NCBI RefSeq assembly: GCF_032854445.1
Contig: NC_088303.1
Coordinates: 12,345,501 to 12,409,500, forward strand
Length of the DNA stretch: 64,000 nucleotides
Source of the DNA: Liolophura sinensis
Taxonomy: Eukaryota > Mollusca > Polyplacophora > Chitonida > Chitonidae
Reading direction: 5' to 3'
Below the pieces are notes generated by a model that saw only the letters and a list, made by a program, of their open reading frames with translations, searched no databases and was not told the origin of the DNA. Of this stretch, positions 59,132-64,000 are shown in pieces (within the stretch, counting starts at the first letter, position 1; every line of letters begins with the position of its first letter). A program made the position numbers and the translations under genes.

Positions 59132-60086
59132 GTGATGGGAATAGAGACTGGACATGCCCTGAAGATATGGGGCTGGTTTTGTGACACTTAACAAGGATTG
59201 AAAATTTGGCTGAAGTAAGCTCTTATCAGGACTTAGTGACACGACAAGTGCTTCCCGAGTGTAAAGTGAGGAACGGTACATCATGAGAGTGGATGTACAA
59301 CTGTACCTGTCATAGACCTGCATTTGTTCACTCCTGTGAGTACAGCCCAGGATAATCGTAGGTTCCACATTCACACTAAACTTCTCGTGCCTCCCAACCA
59401 CGACAGTTTGGGATCGAACTTCTCCACTCCTGCAGATAAGCTAGGATTGAACAAGTGTATCATCATGAGAATTGTTATACAGCTTTTTCCGACCATAATG
59501 GAGCTTGTGAACATGTACCAACTCAGACTGATTAAATGCCTAATCTGCTACTCATTATCAGATAATCTTGATTGTTATAATGTTTTCATAAAGAGGACTA
59601 CTTGTGTTTAGTACTTTGGATGTTTAGTCAGACTTCAAGCTTCTGATTGTATCATTGTGATCAGTGAGTCAGAGTGCTGTCAAGTCCTTTTTTGTTTTGC
59701 CTGGGATACCAGATTCCAGCTTGATAACTGTCTCCAAGCCCTGGTAGAGTGGACTAATAAGCACTCATGAGTAACCTCCCATGGAAAACGTAGTAGCTTA
59801 AGCAATGGCTGCCGTTGTTAAGTTGACAGTGTAGAAAGTTTACATGAACAAACGAAGTGTTCCCCCTGTGCTGTGCTCAGATTCTTAAAAGGTAATGCTG
59901 ACACTATGAAAAAGAAAGCAGTCTCTGTTATCATCATTGCACATGTTTATTGTGGAGAGTTCCTGCTTTAACATTGATATAGAATGACCATAAGTGACAT
60001 GCTGGGGACATACAAACTTTGGGGATGGGATGTTATGGACCATTGTATTCCTGTAACACAGAGGAAGTACAACCCTATTTGATGAA

Positions 60087-60092
60087 AATAAA
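60087..60092 (+). terminator. Candidate RNMT poly(A) signal
   Basis: AATAAA about 955 bases after the RNMT stop, followed within 25-40 bases by a T/G-rich stretch (TGTTTGCTTTGTTTTCTTTC), the usual downstream element. Other signals cannot be excluded without transcripts. Confidence 0.55.
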
Positions 60093-60239
60093 ATTTTCGC
60101 CAGAAGATGTTTGCTTTGTTTTCTTTCAGTGCATCTAAGCTGTGTTCAAGTTGTCCAAATGCTGTTACCCTAAAGTCAAACAAAGCCAATGGAAATGGTT
60201 TCCTTCACAACCTTTAATATCTTCGATTACTTGAAAGAT

Positions 60240-60435
60240 TTGTCCTGCCTGATTCCATATCTTCAGGAGGTGATCATTTCCCCAGACTTTGTCTTGCGTG
60301 GTTCCCAGTTGAGATGAGGTCTCCCCAGACTTGCTCTTATCTGGTTCCCTGCAGATGAGGTTTCCCCAGACTTTGTCTTGTCTGGTTTCCTGTGAAGATG
60401 AGGTTTTCCCAGACTTTGTCTTTGTCTGGTTTTGA
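60240..60435. repeat. ~53-bp tandem repeat downstream of RNMT
   Basis: Three to four units of TTCCCCAGACTTTGTCTTG, TCTGGTT and GATGAGGT. Confidence 0.75.
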
Positions 60436-60489
60436 GTGAAATCTCAAATTTAACAGTGCAGATGAAGTGCAGAGAACATGTATTATTAG

Positions 60490-60795
60490 TATTTGATTTA
60501 TTTATTTGATTAGTGTTTTACACCATACTCCAGAATATTTCACTTACATGACGGCAGCCTGCATTATGGTGGGAGGAAATCACGACCATCCGCATATGTT
60601 CATAATGTATTAGTAAACTGGCTTCCTAATCAAACCTCTCTGGCCATACGTGGAAAGTTCTGTCAGCAACCTGCGGATGGTTGTGAATTTCCTCTGGGCT
60701 CTGCCTGGTTTCCTCCCAGCAAAATGCTGGCCGCCATCGTATAAGTGAAATATTCTTGAGTACGGCGTAAAACATCAGTCAAGTAAATAAGCAAT
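60490..60795. mobile_element. Two SINE family A fragments in opposite orientation
   Basis: A minus-strand piece at about 60492-60600 (GATTAGTGTTTTACACCATA, GCATTATGGTGGGAGGAA) and a plus-strand piece at about 60640-60790 (CAGCAACCTGCGGATGG, CCGCCATCGTATAAGTGAAA, tail AACATCAGTCAAGTAAATAA). Together they form an inverted pair. Confidence 0.85.
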
Positions 60796-61089
60796 CCTAG
60801 TCAAAGTGCCACATATAAATATGTGTACATAGGTCTGATTGCAAACTTATGATATTTTTATTTTCGTCTTCTGCTTGAAGATTGCATCTATACATTAAAG
60901 GGCTATATATCATTACTCTTTGATATTTCTATGGCAGATTCATACTAGCTATGTGTCATCTTATCCTTTAATGTTGCAAGTTAATCATAACATGGAGACA
61001 ATATTTGATCAATAAGTTCACTATAGTATGCGCTGCTCAAATCCCACATTAATTGTAGTTTTCTTTTATCCTAACCAGCCTCTTTATAT

Positions 61090-61350
61090 TTATGTATTTA
61101 TTTATTTGATTTGGTATTTTATGCCGTAGTCAAGAATATTACACTTACATGACAGCGGCCAGCATTGTGGTGGGAGGAAAAGCAGCAGAGCCCTGGAAAA
61201 CCCACGCCCCTCTGTAGGATGCTGCCAGCCCTTCCCATGTACGGCAAGAGTACAAACCAGCATGAGCTGGACTTTAACTCACAGCGACCACACTGGTGAG
61301 AGGCTACTGAGTCCTTGAACCATGCTGGCATGCTAACCCCTCGGCCACAT
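61090..61350 (-). mobile_element. SINE family A, nearly full length
   Basis: The minus-strand tail at 61090 (ATTTATTTGATTTGGTATTT), the body, and the head to about 61350 (CATGCTGGCATGCTAACCCC replacing the usual box A). A clear target-site duplication was not found, and the head is diverged. Confidence 0.85.
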
Positions 61351-61879
61351 CTCATTATACATGTAGGCCCTACTACACGTATTAATTAAACGTGTGTAAC
61401 GCTGTAATGATGTGAATTTTCTTTTGGGGGCTCTCATGAACAAAATTGATAAATAAATAAAACTTTTAATATTTGGCTACATTAAAACCTCAGTATAAAA
61501 AATTTCATATTAATAATTATTTTGTTTCGTTTATTGTTGATGTCATGTTTCAATGATTAGCAAGCGTGGTTAAACTTGAAGGCTACTACAGAACTATCAA
61601 TGCAATATCAATGCAACACCTGGTTATATCTGCCTCGGTCACCCAGTCAGAGTGTAATATTGCTATCGTAGATTATTTCCTATATGTAGCAGACAATATG
61701 TCCGTAAAAATATTTTTAAAAATCCACAATCAGCATATCAACACATGTGCTTGGCGCAGTTATTTGCTGTGTCAATTATATAAAAACGCCATATATATCC
61801 GCTTCTCTGTTGCTAATGTACTTGTATAAGTCCACCCACCAACTGCAAGCACAGCAATAAATTTCTATGTCCGGACATA

Positions 61880-61988
61880 CGGGCACCGTGGGCATGCGCA
61901 GTGGCGCCGCGCCGGGACTCTGTCGTTTTGCGTTGTGCCACTCCGCCATCTCTTCTGCCCAGAGAACGTGAGTGAAAAAATTAGGAGA
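61880..61988 (+). promoter_or_regulatory. GC-rich TATA-less promoter
   Basis: A sudden GC rise with GCATGCGCA at 61892-61900 (NRF1-like half site), GGCGCCGCGCCGGG, and CCGCCATCT at 61943-61951 (YY1-like, reverse orientation), followed by a short 5' UTR and the ATG at 61989. Typical of a broadly expressed gene. Confidence 0.65.
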
Positions 61989-62356
61989 ATGGATAATTCC
62001 TCATTCGATGAGGCTTCCCAATCGCAATCGGTAAGCAGTTTTTCTTAGGGGTCATTTCTACACCGCCAGTCGTCATTATTATGATCGTCTTATGGGGTCT
62101 TTATATGGGAAAAATGTCTTCGAACAAAGCCGCTGAAATTGGCAAAGTCAAAATGGCTGAAAAATTTTACAAGTCCACAAGGATGAAACGCAGCTGTTCG
62201 TTAACTGCTCGTGGGCCTAGAGAGGAGAATTTTCACCAGTGGTTGCGATCTCCTTGTTCGTGACTCTCTTGTCTTTATTTTCGTGGGTACTTAACATTTT
62301 CCATTGTTTGTAGGCAAACGGAGGCGATCACCCTGAACAAACGTCCACGGTGTCAG
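61989..62356 (+). CDS. First two coding exons of an unidentified gene (continues beyond the window)
   Basis: Exon 61989-62030 encodes MDNSSFDEASQSQS and ends at a GTAAGC donor. Exon 62314-62356 after TTTGTAG encodes ANGGDHPEQTSTVS and ends in phase 1 at GTGAGT. The peptide is acidic, Ser/Gln-rich and probably disordered, as in the N-termini of many nuclear or RNA-binding proteins, but it is too short to name. The next exon was not found before 64000, so intron 2 is at least 1.6 kb. A start inside ATTAGGAGAATGG is a moderate Kozak context. Confidence 0.65.
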
Positions 62357-64000
62357 GTGAGTGCTTATTCGCTGGACTTAGACGTTTTATCACCACTTTG
62401 TGTAACGAACTTGTCTGTTATCTCTGTTATTCCCACTTATATAATTCTCTCAAAAATCCCATTTGGTTACCAGGTGTGGGCGCTTTGTCTGTTCTGAGAT
62501 TTTGATCGCAACATTATTTTTAGTGTATTTTACGCCTAAAACCGGGAAGTTTGGAATAGCGAAAATTCTCTCACAGTGGTTTGTAAAGCCACCATGTGTT
62601 TAGGTTGCTGAGACACTGAATGCACCTAACCCAGACCTGGTTGTGCAGCCTGGCTATGTTTGACTGAATTTGGTTCTCTCACTTCTTGTGGAGGCAAGCG
62701 GATTTCGTTCGTGTGGTTTTAGATCGCTCGTATTCACCATAACCACTCTAGTTGCTCTGCTATTAAAATAACACAACGTGTGACCCGGAGACGAACTCTT
62801 CTTTTCAACTCATTACCATTCTGTAGCCTCGTTTTCGACTCAGATACGACTCGTAAACAGAGCAGGGTTTAAGATAAAATCCTTGTCATTAACTTGACCT
62901 ATTATCCGAGATATTAACTGGCTAATTATATATTACAAGAATAGTGGAATTTTTTTCACAAATTCGGATATTGTAAACTAGTCTTTTAATTGTCACTTGA
63001 GTATCAAACCAGTGGAAGTTAATGTACATGTAACTCTGCCCTTGAATTTAAACGTTAATCTCTTGATTTAAATAAATATATATTGTAGTGTTATATTACG
63101 GTATGTCAGCTGGTAAAAAAAATGTGTAACATAAGTGATTGATGTTGAAACTCTGGATTTTTATCACAGTTACACAAGCATATATATTTAACATAATGTA
63201 GATGTTTGGTTTTGCTTTGCCGATAATTAATCTTATTTTCTTACAGGTTTATACATTAATTTTCATTTGGCCCATCTAGTTGCATCAGTTTTGGATCCAT
63301 AAATTTTCTTGTCATTATTTGTCTTTTTGTAAAAAAAAAATAATGGGTAATCAGTACAAATTTGTGATGCCAAATTTAGGGGGAAAAAAAAACAATACAT
63401 GTTATTAAGATAGACGGTGACCGAAAGGGTATATAGACTGGATTTGAGAGGGGTCAGGCCAGTTATATATATATATGTGACTGAAGTCTCAAACACACAA
63501 GTTATTGTGGATATCTGTCAAAGTAACAGATTCAAAAAACATTGAAATATACTCTTTTTGACTCTGTTGTGTTGATAAATGTCCATGCAGTAGTCTCTAT
63601 GTTAGTCACTAATGTGTAGCTGATCAAATCCTGTCTTTATACAGGTCTTTAGGCCGACACATTACTAAAGATACATATGGTTGTGACATGTATTGAGTAG
63701 AGGTAGTATTTTAGCACGTTTTGTAAGATAATGCAGGAGGAAAACATGATCATTCAGTGGAAATCTGATCTGCTTTTCCATCCAAGTTGACTGTAGCCCA
63801 GAGAGATCGTTCGAGTTATCTGTCTAATCACCCTCCCAGTCCACCCCTTAAGCTTACACAATCATTCAGCTTAGAGGTTCACCATTCAGACCTATATCAA
63901 TATTAGTTTTGCTGGCCTGGTATGTAAGATCACACTATAAACATGTGGACACCAAATCTGTGGTCCTGTATTCCTTTCTCCCCAACCATATTAACAAAAC
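62357..64000. other. Intron 2 of the unidentified gene; no further exon seen
   Basis: AT-rich sequence with homopolymer runs and a TA dinucleotide tract near 63465. No SINE, ORF or exon-like open frame with good splice sites was recognised. Confidence 0.45.

Overview
This is nuclear DNA of an invertebrate animal, most probably a lophotrochozoan (mollusc or brachiopod). Genes are split by GT-AG introns of several hundred to several thousand bases. The window carries two dispersed tRNA-derived SINE families, a Jockey-type LINE, a decayed Polinton/Maverick and a FLYWCH-MULE transposase relic. Tandem minisatellites fill roughly a sixth of it. The clade is an inference from the SINE style and the gene mix; nothing here fixes the species.

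Layout. 2.0-14.6 kb (minus): nine exons with consistent splice phases of a secreted beta-propeller-like protein of the choice-of-anchor I / mesenchyme-specific cell surface glycoprotein-like family; its 3' end was not found. 15-19 kb: non-coding DNA with a foldback element, SINE pieces and minisatellites. 19-36 kb: a broken Polinton. Its B-family DNA polymerase lies on the plus strand at 20.2-21.8 kb; protease, major capsid protein, packaging ATPase, a small membrane protein and integrase lie on the minus strand at 30.1-34.1 kb. Between these two parts sit a LINE (22.6-27 kb), an SGNH-hydrolase ORF (27.3-27.9 kb) and a FLYWCH-MULE relic (28.5-29.6 kb). SINEs with clean target-site duplications have inserted into the Polinton. 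37.0-39.3 kb: a 2.3-kb minisatellite of 51/52-bp units, ending at a possible orphan last exon. 41.1-46.0 kb (minus): complete FAM210A (3 coding exons, 308 aa). 46.6-59.1 kb (plus): complete RNMT (11 coding exons, 394 aa), head to head with FAM210A across 552 bp, the arrangement also seen in vertebrates. 62.0 kb to the end: the first two coding exons of an unidentified plus-strand gene with a GC-rich promoter.

The most unusual pattern is that several minisatellites end exactly at exon borders and carry copies of the splice site, sometimes with part of the exon. RNMT exon 3 is the clearest case: about 20 units of about 66 bp each repeat the acceptor plus the first exon codons, and the units nearest the exon are open in frame with it. 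The second is a trio of hairpins in the LINE 3' UTR with an 18-nt conserved loop and covarying stems.
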